64,000 nucleotides of DNA from Banduia mediterranea (GTDB lineage: Bacteria; Pseudomonadota; Gammaproteobacteria; Nevskiales; Nevskiaceae), in the NCBI RefSeq assembly GCF_031846245.1, contig NZ_JAVRIC010000007.1, positions 1-64,000 on the forward strand, written 5' to 3'. Shown piece after piece: positions 56,315-64,000 of the stretch. The notes below the pieces were generated by a model. It was not told the origin of the DNA. It ran no database searches and was given only the letters and a program-made list of their open reading frames with translations. Made by a program: the position numbers and the translations under genes. The stretch's first letter is position 1; each line of letters opens with the position of its first letter.

Positions 56315-57601
56315 TCAAAACGCATCATCCGCCGTTTCGCGGCTGAACCACATCGCGGTGAAGCTCAGTAGGGCCGCGCCGGCCAGGTAATAACCGACGA
56401 ATTGCAGGCCATAGTTCGTGGCCAGCCAGGTGGCGATATACGGCGCCAGCGAGGCGCCGACGATACCGGCCAGATTGAAGCTCAGCGACGAGCCGGTGTA
56501 GCGCACGGCGGTGGGGTACAACTCCGACAGGATCGTGCCCAGTGGCCCATAGGTCATGCCCATCAGCGCCAGACCGATGACCAGGGTGATCGTCATGCCG
56601 ATCAGGCCGCTGTTGAACATCGGCGCCATCACCAGTCCGAAGGCGGCGATGGCGGCCGACACGGCCAGCAAGGTACGGCGGCGGCCGTAACGGTCCGCCA
56701 GCCTGGCCGACCACGGGATCGTCGCGGCAAAGAACAGAATCGCGAACAGCTGGATCATCAGGAACTGCTGGCGCGGTACCCCAAGCGCGCCGGTACCCCA
56801 GGACAGCGCGAACACCGTCATCAGATAGAACAGCACGAAGGTAGCCACCGCGATGAGGGTGCCGAGCAGCAGAGCCTTCGGGTGGTCGCGCAACACACCC
56901 AGGATCGGCACGCTACGGCGTTCGTGGGCGTCCAGAACCTTCTGGAACACCGGCGTTTCGGTGATTTTGAGGCGAACGTAAAGCCCCATGAACACCAGCA
57001 CCGAGCTGGCGAGGAACGGAACGCGCCAGCCCCAGGCGAAGAACTGCGCATCGCTGAGACACTCGGACAGCAGCAGAAACGAGCCGCCCGAGCAGATGAA
57101 ACCCAAGGGCGCGCCGAGTTGCGGGAACATGCCGTACCAGGCCCGCTTGCCGGGCGGGGCGTTCTCGGTGGCCAGCAGCACCGCACCGCCCCATTCGCCG
57201 CCGAGACCCAGGCCCTGACCGAAGCGGCACAGCGCCAGCAGGATCGGTGCCGCGGTGCCGATCATGGCGTAGGTCGGCAGCAGTCCGATCGCGATGGTGG
57301 ACAAGCCCATGGTCATCAAGGCGGCGACCAGCGTGGCCTTGCGGCCGATCCGGTCGCCGAAATGACCGAACAGCGCGGAGCCGACGGGACGGGCGAAGAA
57401 GGCGATGGCGAAGGTGGCCAGCGACGAAAGCATCGACGAGGCGGGGTCGCTGGCCGGAAAGAACAACGCCGGAAACACCAGCACCGCCGCCGTTGCGTAG
57501 ATGTAGAAATCGAAGAACTCGATGGTGGTGCCGATCAGGCTGGCGAAGAGCACCCGCCCCGGCGAATTGACCGCGCCGGCGGTGTCTGGTCGTTCGGTCA
57601 T
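56315..57601 (-). CDS. MFS transporter, metabolite:H+ symporter type
   Basis: 428 residues, twelve predicted helices. GTTIEFFDFYIYATAAVLVFP at the start, the loop motif GHFGDRIGRKATLV between helices 2 and 3, RFGQGLGLGGEWGGAVLLATENAP (helix 4-5), RLADRYGRRRTLL in the second half: typical of the MHS family (dicarboxylate, shikimate, proline/betaine carriers). Substrate not identifiable. Confidence 0.88.
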   Translation of the reverse strand: MTERPDTAGAVNSPGRVLFASLIGTTIEFFDFYIYATAAVLVFPALFFPASDPASSMLSSLATFAIAFFARPVGSALFGHFGDRIGRKATLVAALMTMGLSTIAIGLLPTYAMIGTAAPILLALCRFGQGLGLGGEWGGAVLLATENAPPGKRAWYGMFPQLGAPLGFICSGGSFLLLSECLSDAQFFAWGWRVPFLASSVLVFMGLYVRLKITETPVFQKVLDAHERRSVPILGVLRDHPKALLLGTLIAVATFVLFYLMTVFALSWGTGALGVPRQQFLMIQLFAILFFAATIPWSARLADRYGRRRTLLAVSAAIAAFGLVMAPMFNSGLIGMTITLVIGLALMGMTYGPLGTILSELYPTAVRYTGSSLSFNLAGIVGASLAPYIATWLATNYGLQFVGYYLAGAALLSFTAMWFSRETADDAF

Positions 57602-57704
57602 GCGCTATCCCCGGATGCCTGGCGCGCGCCTTGAATGAGGGCGGCCGCGCGCGAGACGGCGATTGTGCAAGAGCGCTGGGATGCATGCCACAGGCGGCGG
57701 GCGT

Positions 57705-58082
57705 TCAGCGTGAACGCGGGCCCCGAAACCAGTAGACCCAGGCCCAGACCGTTTGCTGGCCGACTTCCACCGGCGCGCGCTGCCTGGAGTAGCGGCCGTA
57801 GCGAGGATTGCCGGGGCGGCAGTCCTCGTACCGATCGAGCCGGTACAGGCTGCGGCGCGGGGCGAGCAGCTGATACAGCTGTCCGTGGAGACGCTTGCGG
57901 GGATGCGGGCGGGCGCCCGGATAGCGCCCGGCGGGAACACGCTCGCCGCTGGCGGTGGCGGGTCCGAGCCATCGCGCCGGACGCAGCAGGCGATGCGGTC
58001 GCGCATGCGGTCCGCTGCCGCAGAGGCTGCCGTAGACGAACAGCCGATGCAGGGAGTCAGCCTTGCCGGGCGAGCCAGGCAT
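57705..58082 (-). CDS. Gamma-glutamylcyclotransferase-like (AIG2/GGCT) protein
   Basis: 125 residues. LFVYGSLCGSG (substrate-loop YGSL), GRYPGARP, GQLYQLLAP, LDRYEDCRPGNPRYGRY and AWVYWF match GGCT-like proteins; the usual catalytic Glu is expected in the DRYED region. Overlaps the 3' end of gmhB by 26 bases. Confidence 0.78.
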   Translation of the reverse strand: MPGSPGKADSLHRLFVYGSLCGSGPHARPHRLLRPARWLGPATASGERVPAGRYPGARPHPRKRLHGQLYQLLAPRRSLYRLDRYEDCRPGNPRYGRYSRQRAPVEVGQQTVWAWVYWFRGPRSR

Positions 58083-58602
58083 CGACGAATGCCGCGAGAT
58101 CGTCGTGTATCGCGACCGGACCGAAAGCGGCATCGAGCCCGGCTTCAGTGTCCCGGCCGTTGCCGGTACGCACCAGATTCGCTTGCACGCCGGCGTTTCT
58201 GGCGGCCTCAAGATCGCGCAGGGAATCGCCGACCATCGGCACGTCTTCTGGCGCGGCCTGGGCGCGGCGCAGGATGTCCAGCAGCATGCCGGGTTCGGGT
58301 TTGCGCATCGGGCTGCCTTCGCCCGGCAGATCGGGCGCATAGGCGATGCCGTCGATGCGGCCGCCGACTTCGGCCACGGCGCGCCGCATGCGGTCATTGA
58401 TCGCGAACAGACCGTCGAAGTCGATCAGACCGCGACCCACCGCCGACTGATTGGTGGCGATGAACACGCGAATGCCGGCCTGCGTCAGGCGCGCGATGGC
58501 TTCAAGGCTGCCGGGAATCGGCTGCCATTCGGCCACCGACCTGATGTAGTTCGGCGAGTCTTCGTTGATGACCCCATCGCGGTCGAGAATGACCAGTTTC
58601 AC
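58057..58602 (-). CDS. gmhB: D-glycero-D-manno-heptose 1,7-bisphosphate phosphatase without zinc motif
   Basis: 181 residues, HAD-superfamily phosphatase of heptose synthesis. Nucleophile pair DRDG (8-11), ATNQSAVGRG (49-58), KPEPGMLLDI, MVGDSLRDLEAARNAGV. In the usual enzyme a CxH...CxC zinc site stands before RKPxPG; here it reads APDLPGEGSPMRKPEPG, so no zinc ligands. Could also act on histidinol phosphate or a different heptose. Lies near glyS as in many gammaproteobacteria. Confidence 0.85.
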   Translation of the reverse strand: MKLVILDRDGVINEDSPNYIRSVAEWQPIPGSLEAIARLTQAGIRVFIATNQSAVGRGLIDFDGLFAINDRMRRAVAEVGGRIDGIAYAPDLPGEGSPMRKPEPGMLLDILRRAQAAPEDVPMVGDSLRDLEAARNAGVQANLVRTGNGRDTEAGLDAAFGPVAIHDDLAAFVDAWLARQG

Positions 58603-58629
58603 GCGCAGCCTCCGTGGCGGCAGAGCGCC

Positions 58630-59145
58630 CTATTCTGCCGCAGCACCGCCAGCCGTGGATGCCGGTGTATCGGAGTTCCGGGCGAGTGTGCCGAGAGTCC
58701 TGAGGTCGGCCAGCAGACGTTCGCGTGTAGCCTGGGTCTGCGCGGCCACAATCGTGATCAAGGCGATGTCGCCGGAGCCAGTGGTGGTCGCGACAAAGCC
58801 GGCGAGCAGCTCGCCGCCGCCTTGTCGCGCGATTGTGCAGAAGCGCAGGGCCACTTCCGCGACTTCGTTGTCACCGCCGTGGCAGTTCTGATGGTCGAGT
58901 GATTGCTCGATCGCCATCTGCGCGATTCGGGCGTCCAGCCACTCCAGCGCCACCGCGTCGCTCGGCGTCGGCGGATACAGCGTGACCGACATCCGGTCGG
59001 CCGCCGAGTCGCCCTGCCATTGCAGTTGCATCGGGTCTTTCGCGGTTTGCGTCCAGCCGTCGCCGAGAGGCGGGATCGGCGACTGCGCCGCCAGCGGATC
59101 GCTCAGCAGCACGAGCAGGCTCGCGAGGGCCACGATGTGGCGCAT
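58630..59145 (-). CDS. Exported protein of unknown function
   Basis: 171 residues. Signal peptide (HIVALASLLVLLSDPLAA), mature part with two Cys (NCHGGDNEVAEVALRFC) that could form a disulfide, and a helical C-terminus ending in Ala/Gly-rich sequence. Its ATG overlaps the glyS stop, so it is co-transcribed with glyS. Not recognised. Confidence 0.65.
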   Translation of the reverse strand: MRHIVALASLLVLLSDPLAAQSPIPPLGDGWTQTAKDPMQLQWQGDSAADRMSVTLYPPTPSDAVALEWLDARIAQMAIEQSLDHQNCHGGDNEVAEVALRFCTIARQGGGELLAGFVATTTGSGDIALITIVAAQTQATRERLLADLRTLGTLARNSDTPASTAGGAAAE

Positions 59146-61241
59146 CAGCCCGGCAGCAGACTCAGATCCGCGACTTCACGGCACAGCGCGTCGAGCGTCG
59201 CCAGCAGCGCCAGCCGGTTGCGTTTCACGGCCTCGTCATCGGCCATCACCATCACCGCGTCGAAGAAGCGGTCGACCGGAGCGCGCAGGGCCGACAACGC
59301 ATTCAGCATGGCCGGGTAATCATTGGCGGCTCGCAGGGGGACCAGCACTGCCTCGACACGTTCGAGTTCCGCCAGCAAGGCGTGTTCGGTGTCGCTTTCG
59401 AACAGGCTGGCCGCAATGGTGCCGGATTCACCGTGTCCGGCTTGCCGCAGGATATTGCGCGCCCGTTTGTCGGCGGCTGCCAGACTTTGTGCGGCCTCGC
59501 TGCCGGCAAAGGCACGCAGGCTGCTCAAGCGGCGCTCGAAGTCCAGTGGCACCGAGGCGCCGGTGACGCGAACTGCATCGAACTGCTCGATTGTGGCGCC
59601 GCGATCCGTGCAATAGCCGCGAAGTCGCTCGACCACGAAGGTCCACAGCGCGTCCAGTGTCTCGTCATCGCGCTGGCCAGCGGGCTGCAGTTGCAGCGCC
59701 CGATCGAGCAGGCCGCGCAGATCCACTTCAAGTCCGCCCTCCACGCAGATGCGCAGCGCGCCCAGCGCCGCACGACGCAGCGCGTAGGGGTCCTTGCTCG
59801 CCGTGGGTTTCTGGCCGATGGCGAAGATCCCGGCCAGGGTGTCGAGCCGGTCCGCCAGTGCCAGCACGCAGCCTTCGCGCGTGGCGGGAATCGAGGTGCC
59901 CTGCTGGGCCGGCAGATATTGATCACGAATCGCCGCCGCCACCGCCGCTGATTCGCCGCCGGCGCTCGCATAGTAGGCACCCATCAGCCCCTGCAATTCG
60001 GGGAATTCGAAGACCATGCGCGTCACCAGGTCGCACTTCGCGAGGGCCGCGGCACGCTCGCAGATGGCGATATCCGCGTTACATTCTGTGGCGATCAGCG
60101 CGCAAAGCGATCGAACGCGCGACATCTTGTCGCCCACCGAACCAAGGTCCTTCTGGAACGTCACGCTGCCCAGCCGTGTCGCGTAGCGATCCAGCGGCTG
60201 CTGGCGATCCTGTTCCCAGAAGAACATCGCGTCGGACAGGCGCGGTCGTACCACGCGCTCGTTGCCGGCAATGACCTGGTCGACGTCTCGGGACATCAGA
60301 TTCGCCACGGTGATGAACACCGGCTTGAGGTAGCCGGCCGCAGACGCCATCTGGCCCTCGACCGATGCCTGATCGGAAAACACCGTGAAATAGCGTTGAT
60401 TGGTCTCGACCGTGGAGACGATCACTTCCGGCGGCAGCACCAGGAAACGATCCTCGATGCGTCCGGCGATCGCCACCGGATACTCCACCAGCGCGGCGAC
60501 CTCCGCCAGCAGATCCTCGGTGATGCGGGCATGGCCACCGGCTGCGCTGGCCAGGACTTCGACCTGGCCGCGAATATCCTGAATCCGGCGCGACAGATCC
60601 GGCTGAACGTAGGCCGCTTCCAGAGCGGCCACATAGTCCGCCGGCGTGTCCAGCTCGATCGGCTCGGGCGCATGAAAGCGGTGTCCGTAAGTAGTCCGCC
60701 CCGATTTCAGGCCGAATCGGCCCAGCGGCACCACGGCCCCGCCATGCAGGCACAGCAGCCATTTCACCGGCCGCACGAAGGTTTCGTCGCCACCGCCCCA
60801 GCGCATGCGCTGGGGCGCCAGCGCGTCCATCAGCTTGAGGCATTCCTCGAAGATCGCCGGCAGCAGCTCCGCCGTCGCTTTGCCGGGCTCGGCCTTGCGG
60901 AACACCAGATAGCCGTCTTCCTGCGCCAGTGCAGCCACGTCGGCGGCGCAGGAGCGAGCAAAGCCCTCGGCGGCCCTGGTCGGCGCTCCGTCCTTGAACG
61001 CGGCGGCCAGCGCCGGGCCCTTGCGCTCGATCGTCTGGTCCGGTTGCTGTTGCGCCACCGCCTCGACGATTACGGCAATCCGGCGCGGTGTGGCATAGGT
61101 CTGCGCTGCGCCATGTGCGACCGAGCGGCGGCCCAGACCGTCGCCCAGGCCTTTGGCCAGTGCCGCGGCGAGCGGCGCCACATAGCGGGCCGGGAGGTCT
61201 TCACAACCGATTTCGAGCAGCAGCGCAGGCGCTTGCGTCAT
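59145..61241 (-). CDS. glyS: Glycyl-tRNA synthetase beta subunit
   Basis: 698 residues from ATG 61241 (PALLLEIGCEDLPARYV, the usual start). FVRPVKWLLCLHGG, RITEDLLAEVAALVEYPVAIAG, VANLMSRD, ESFELPELQGLMGAYY-like FEFPELQGLMGAYYASAGGE, ALADRLDTLAGIFAIG. Pairs with GlyQ in the bacterial alpha2beta2 enzyme. Separated from glyQ by 315 bases that carry a catalase fragment, whereas the two are normally adjacent. Confidence 0.97.
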   Translation of the reverse strand: MTQAPALLLEIGCEDLPARYVAPLAAALAKGLGDGLGRRSVAHGAAQTYATPRRIAVIVEAVAQQQPDQTIERKGPALAAAFKDGAPTRAAEGFARSCAADVAALAQEDGYLVFRKAEPGKATAELLPAIFEECLKLMDALAPQRMRWGGGDETFVRPVKWLLCLHGGAVVPLGRFGLKSGRTTYGHRFHAPEPIELDTPADYVAALEAAYVQPDLSRRIQDIRGQVEVLASAAGGHARITEDLLAEVAALVEYPVAIAGRIEDRFLVLPPEVIVSTVETNQRYFTVFSDQASVEGQMASAAGYLKPVFITVANLMSRDVDQVIAGNERVVRPRLSDAMFFWEQDRQQPLDRYATRLGSVTFQKDLGSVGDKMSRVRSLCALIATECNADIAICERAAALAKCDLVTRMVFEFPELQGLMGAYYASAGGESAAVAAAIRDQYLPAQQGTSIPATREGCVLALADRLDTLAGIFAIGQKPTASKDPYALRRAALGALRICVEGGLEVDLRGLLDRALQLQPAGQRDDETLDALWTFVVERLRGYCTDRGATIEQFDAVRVTGASVPLDFERRLSSLRAFAGSEAAQSLAAADKRARNILRQAGHGESGTIAASLFESDTEHALLAELERVEAVLVPLRAANDYPAMLNALSALRAPVDRFFDAVMVMADDEAVKRNRLALLATLDALCREVADLSLLPG

Positions 61242-61457
61242 GGGATCAGGGGCAGCATGGAAAACGAGGCTCGCGATTGTCCCGGAAGCGCGGTGCCGCG
61301 CCAAGCCGGCGAACATTGAGCAGGCGCCCCCGAAATCCCGGATCATTTGAAAGTTCTATCATTCTCCGGATGACAATCAATTATATGAATGCTCTTCGCG
61401 GGTCCGGACTGGCGCTGTGCTTACCCACCAACGGCACGACACCGAGGAGATTCCCCA

Positions 61458-61548
61458 ATGACCAAGACGACATTGTCCACCGCATCCGGCGTGCCGGTAC
61501 CGGACAACCAGAATTCCACCACCGCCGGCCCGCGCGGCCCGGTCTTGT
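61458..61548 (+). pseudogene. 5' fragment of a catalase gene
   Basis: Starting at an ATG with GAGGAG upstream, the translation reads TKTTLSTASGVPVPDNQNSTTAGPRGPVL, the conserved beginning of monofunctional haem catalases (N-terminal arm). After PVL it turns into unrelated sequence that is the 3' end of glyQ on the opposite strand. A gene of about 500 codons has been cut to about 30. Confidence 0.75.
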
Positions 61549-61556
61549 GGCATGGC

Positions 61557-62459
61557 TCAGGCGACGGCGCGAACCTGATCGACCATTGGAAAGCCCAGTT
61601 TTTCGCGAGCGGCGTAGTAGGCCTCGGCGCAGGCGCGCGTCAGCGTGCGCACGCGCAGGATGTACGCCTGCCGTTCGGTGACCGAAATCGCGCCGCGCGC
61701 GTCGAGCAGGTTGAACGAATGGCTGGCCTGGATGGCGCGTTCGTAGGCGGGCAACGGCAACGCGGTCTCCAGTGCGAGCAGCCGCAGACATTCGGCTTCG
61801 GCCCCATTGAAGCGTTCGAGCAGCACCCCGGTGTCGGCGTGTTCGAAGTTGTAGGCCGATTGTTCGACTTCGTTCTGGTGATACACGTCGCCGTAGGTGA
61901 CGATGTGGCCGCCAGCGTCGGACCACACCAGATCATAGACGCTTTCCACACCCTGGATGTACATCGCCAGGCGTTCCAGTCCATAGGTGATCTCGCCCGA
62001 GACCGGCTTGCACTCGATGCCGCCCACCTGCTGAAAGTAGGTGAACTGCGTGACTTCCATGCCGTTGAGCCAGACTTCCCAGCCCAGGCCCCAGGCGCCG
62101 AGCGTCGGCGATTCCCAATTGTCCTCGACGAAGCGGATGTCATGCGTCAGCGCATCGAAGCCGAGTTCGCGCAGCGAATCCAGATAGAGATCCTGAATGT
62201 TCGGCGGGCTCGGCTTCATCAGCACCTGAAACTGATAGTAATGCTGTAGCCGGTTCGGATTGTCGCCGTAGCGGCCGTCGGTGGGGCGGCGGCTCGGTTG
62301 CACATAGGCGGTGTTCCACGGTTCCGGGCCGATCGAACGCAGAAAGGTCGACCAGTGAAACGTGCCAGCGCCAACCTCCATGTCCATGGGCTGCACGATC
62401 ACGCAGCCCTGTTGGGCCCAGAAGTGCTGCAGTCGGAGGATCAGTTCTTGAAAGCTCAT
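61557..62459 (-). CDS. glyQ: Glycyl-tRNA synthetase alpha subunit
   Basis: 300 residues. [64 protein letters not shown] and [31 protein letters not shown] are GlyQ signatures; catalytic subunit of the tetrameric enzyme. Confidence 0.98.
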   Translation of the reverse strand: MSFQELILRLQHFWAQQGCVIVQPMDMEVGAGTFHWSTFLRSIGPEPWNTAYVQPSRRPTDGRYGDNPNRLQHYYQFQVLMKPSPPNIQDLYLDSLRELGFDALTHDIRFVEDNWESPTLGAWGLGWEVWLNGMEVTQFTYFQQVGGIECKPVSGEITYGLERLAMYIQGVESVYDLVWSDAGGHIVTYGDVYHQNEVEQSAYNFEHADTGVLLERFNGAEAECLRLLALETALPLPAYERAIQASHSFNLLDARGAISVTERQAYILRVRTLTRACAEAYYAAREKLGFPMVDQVRAVA

Positions 62460-62541
62460 TTCGAGTCGACGTTTTCAGGCGGTATTGCAAAACGCCGCGA
62501 GTATAAAGGAGCCTGCGGGGTGTCAGCCCTCGCAGCGCATT

Positions 62542-62558
62542 CGCACCAAAATGATGCG
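62542..62558 (+). promoter_or_regulatory. NtrC-like binding site upstream of glnA
   Basis: CGCACC-AAAA-TGATGCG matches the NtrC operator consensus (TGCACC-N4-TGGTGCA) at most positions, about 70 bases upstream of the sigma-54 promoter. Confidence 0.6.
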
Positions 62559-62582
62559 CACGCCCAAGTTTGGGGCGTGCGC
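62556..62582 (+). promoter_or_regulatory. Perfect 9-bp inverted repeat in the glnA upstream region
   Basis: GCGCACGCC-CAAGTTTGG-GGCGTGCGC. May be a second enhancer site or a hairpin; overlaps the NtrC-like site by three bases. Confidence 0.5.
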
Positions 62583-62626
62583 TGGCGCTGCAACGGCTCC
62601 TGACGCATTCTGAGCACGCATACCGC

Positions 62627-62642
62627 TGGCACAAAAGCTGCT
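62627..62642 (+). promoter_or_regulatory. Sigma-54 promoter of glnA
   Basis: TGGCAC-AAAAGC-TGCT has the invariant GG (-24) and GC (-12) at the right spacing. 88 bases before the glnA start; with the NtrC-like site it indicates nitrogen control by NtrB-NtrC. Confidence 0.8.
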
Positions 62643-62729
62643 TTTTCCTGCCCACCGCCGGGGCGTGGGGCAAAGCCGGCGGTATAACAACCGTTCCCCT
62701 CTTAAACAAAGCGCATGACGGAGAGCCTA

Positions 62730-64000
62730 ATGTCGGCAGCTAATGACGTGTTGAAACTGATCAAAGACAAGGGCGTGAAGTTCGTTGACTTCCGCTTCAC
62801 GGATACCCGGGGTAAGGAGCAGCACGTAAGCGTTCCGTCTCACACGGTGAACGCGGACCTGTTTACCGACGGCAAGATGTTCGACGGTTCGTCGATCGCC
62901 GGCTGGAAGGGCATCAACGAGTCGGACATGATCCTGATGCCGGACCCGGAATCGGCCTTCATGGACCCGTTCTTCGAAGAACCGACGCTGGTGATGAGCT
63001 GCGACATCATCGAGCCGTCGTCGATGCAGGGCTACGAGCGCGACCCGCGTTCGCTGGCCAAGCGCGCAGAGGCCTACCTCAAATCCACCGGCATTGCCGA
63101 CACCGCCTTTTTCGGCCCCGAAAACGAGTTCTTCGTCTTCGACACGGTGCGTTGGGACGACGGCATGTGGGGCTCCTACGTGCACATCGACGCCGAAGAG
63201 GCCGCCTGGAACTCCGGCAAGGCCTATGAAGAAGGCAACATGGGTCACCGCCCGGGCGTCAAGGGTGGCTACTTCCCGGTGCCGCCGGTCGATTCGCTGC
63301 AGGACATGCGCTCCGCGATGTGCGAAACGCTGGAGGCCATCGGCATCGAGACCGAGGTGCACCATCACGAAGTTGCCACCGCCGGCCAGTGCGAACTCGG
63401 TGTGCTGTTCAACACCATGACCAAGAAGGCCGACGAGGTCCTCAAGCTCAAGTACGTGGTGCAGAACGTGGCCGCGCAGTTCGGCAAGACCGCGACCTTC
63501 ATGCCCAAGCCGATCGTCGGTGACAACGGTTCCGGCATGCACGTGCATCAGTCCCTGTCCAAGGAAGGCACCAACATCTTCGCGGGCGACGAGTACGGCG
63601 GCCTGTCCGAAACCGCGCTGTTCTACATTGGTGGCATCCTCAAGCACGCGCAGTCGATCAACGCCTTCGCCAACGCTTCCACCAACAGCTACAAGCGCCT
63701 GGTGCCGGGCTTCGAAGCGCCGGTCATGCTGGCCTACTCGGCGCGCAACCGCTCCGCGTCGATCCGCATTCCGTGGGTCTCCAGCCCCAAGGGTCGCCGC
63801 ATCGAGGTGCGTTTCCCGGACTCCACCGCCAATCCGTACTTCGCCTTCGCGGCGATGCTGATGGCGGGCCTGGACGGCATCCAGAACAAGATTCATCCGG
63901 GCGAGGCGGCCTCCAAGGACCTCTACCACCTGCCGCCGGAAGAGGACAAGCTGATCCCGAAAGTCGCGCACAGCCTCGACATGGCGCTGGAAGCCCTGGA
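62730..64000 (+). CDS. glnA: Glutamine synthetase, type I (3' end beyond the window)
   Basis: First 423 codons of about 469. ATG 62730 follows GGAG; reads [55 protein letters not shown] (metal ligands), [27 protein letters not shown] and the [10 protein letters not shown] region are glutamine synthetase motifs. Condenses ammonia with glutamate. The adenylylation loop near residue 395 lies at the window edge and the last part is cut off. Confidence 0.97.
   Translation, partial: MSAANDVLKLIKDKGVKFVDFRFTDTRGKEQHVSVPSHTVNADLFTDGKMFDGSSIAGWKGINESDMILMPDPESAFMDPFFEEPTLVMSCDIIEPSSMQGYERDPRSLAKRAEAYLKSTGIADTAFFGPENEFFVFDTVRWDDGMWGSYVHIDAEEAAWNSGKAYEEGNMGHRPGVKGGYFPVPPVDSLQDMRSAMCETLEAIGIETEVHHHEVATAGQCELGVLFNTMTKKADEVLKLKYVVQNVAAQFGKTATFMPKPIVGDNGSGMHVHQSLSKEGTNIFAGDEYGGLSETALFYIGGILKHAQSINAFANASTNSYKRLVPGFEAPVMLAYSARNRSASIRIPWVSSPKGRRIEVRFPDSTANPYFAFAAMLMAGLDGIQNKIHPGEAASKDLYHLPPEEDKLIPKVAHSLDMALEAL

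Overview
The window is about 64 kb of GC-rich chromosome from a gammaproteobacterium. Evidence for this is the rpsU-yqeY-dnaG-rpoD block opposite tsaD, a tRNA-Ile2(CAU) close to rpoD, glyQ/glyS, gmhB, a class I glnA with a sigma-54 promoter, and E. coli-like uvrD, prfC, sanA and mtfA. The overall gene style recalls Nevskiales/Xanthomonadales-like lineages, but I cannot place it more finely from sequence alone.

Layout. 1-12.9 kb: housekeeping and metabolic genes (sanA, a MAPEG protein, a VWA protein, alkA, hutH, an aldo/keto reductase, mtfA, uvrD carrying a 358-residue intein, a GNAT-nitrilase fusion, a MurG-like glycosyltransferase). 12.9-26.4 kb: an envelope and redox region. It holds an operon for a DUF3034 outer-membrane protein, a secreted truncated haemoglobin, an FMN-binding protein and a PepSY membrane protein; a TPR lipoprotein operon; an OmpA-cupredoxin fusion lipoprotein; and nasT-nasS. 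Three leader RNAs sit in front of these transcription units. Each has two hairpins with six-base loops carrying A at position 1 and G at position 4, and the second hairpin overlaps an intrinsic terminator. That is the target architecture of ANTAR antiterminators such as NasT, which is encoded in the same region, so the region looks like a local NasS-NasT regulon of exported haem/flavin/copper proteins. I consider this the most interesting system here.

26.4-37 kb: a Do-family protease, an amidoligase with its partner class I amidotransferase-like hydrolase, an MBL hydrolase, DUF3617, an alpha/beta-hydrolase lipoprotein, prfC and dacB. 36.9-37.7 kb is a scar with an IS3 orfA and a truncated, frameshifted TfoX gene. 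It abuts a three-gene SMC condensin of MksBEF/Wadjet type that lacks the nuclease subunit (37.7-42.5 kb). 44.2-46.8 kb: an HvfA/B/C-DoxX peptide-metallophore cluster with five EAKCG repeats. 46.9-48.1 kb: tRNA-Ile2 and an internally deleted IS3 element. 48-53.7 kb: an outer-membrane barrel and the rpoD-dnaG-yqeY-rpsU block, where DnaG has lost all its zinc ligands. 53.8-56.3 kb: tsaD, folB, then a solitary integron gene cassette with a recognisable attC site and a decayed BrnT/BrnA-like toxin-antitoxin pair. 56.3-64 kb: an MFS transporter, a GGCT-like protein, gmhB, glyS, a catalase gene fragment, glyQ and the start of glnA, which runs off the end.

All coordinates and motifs come from reading the sequence by hand. 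Family names come from motif recognition, and no database search was run.
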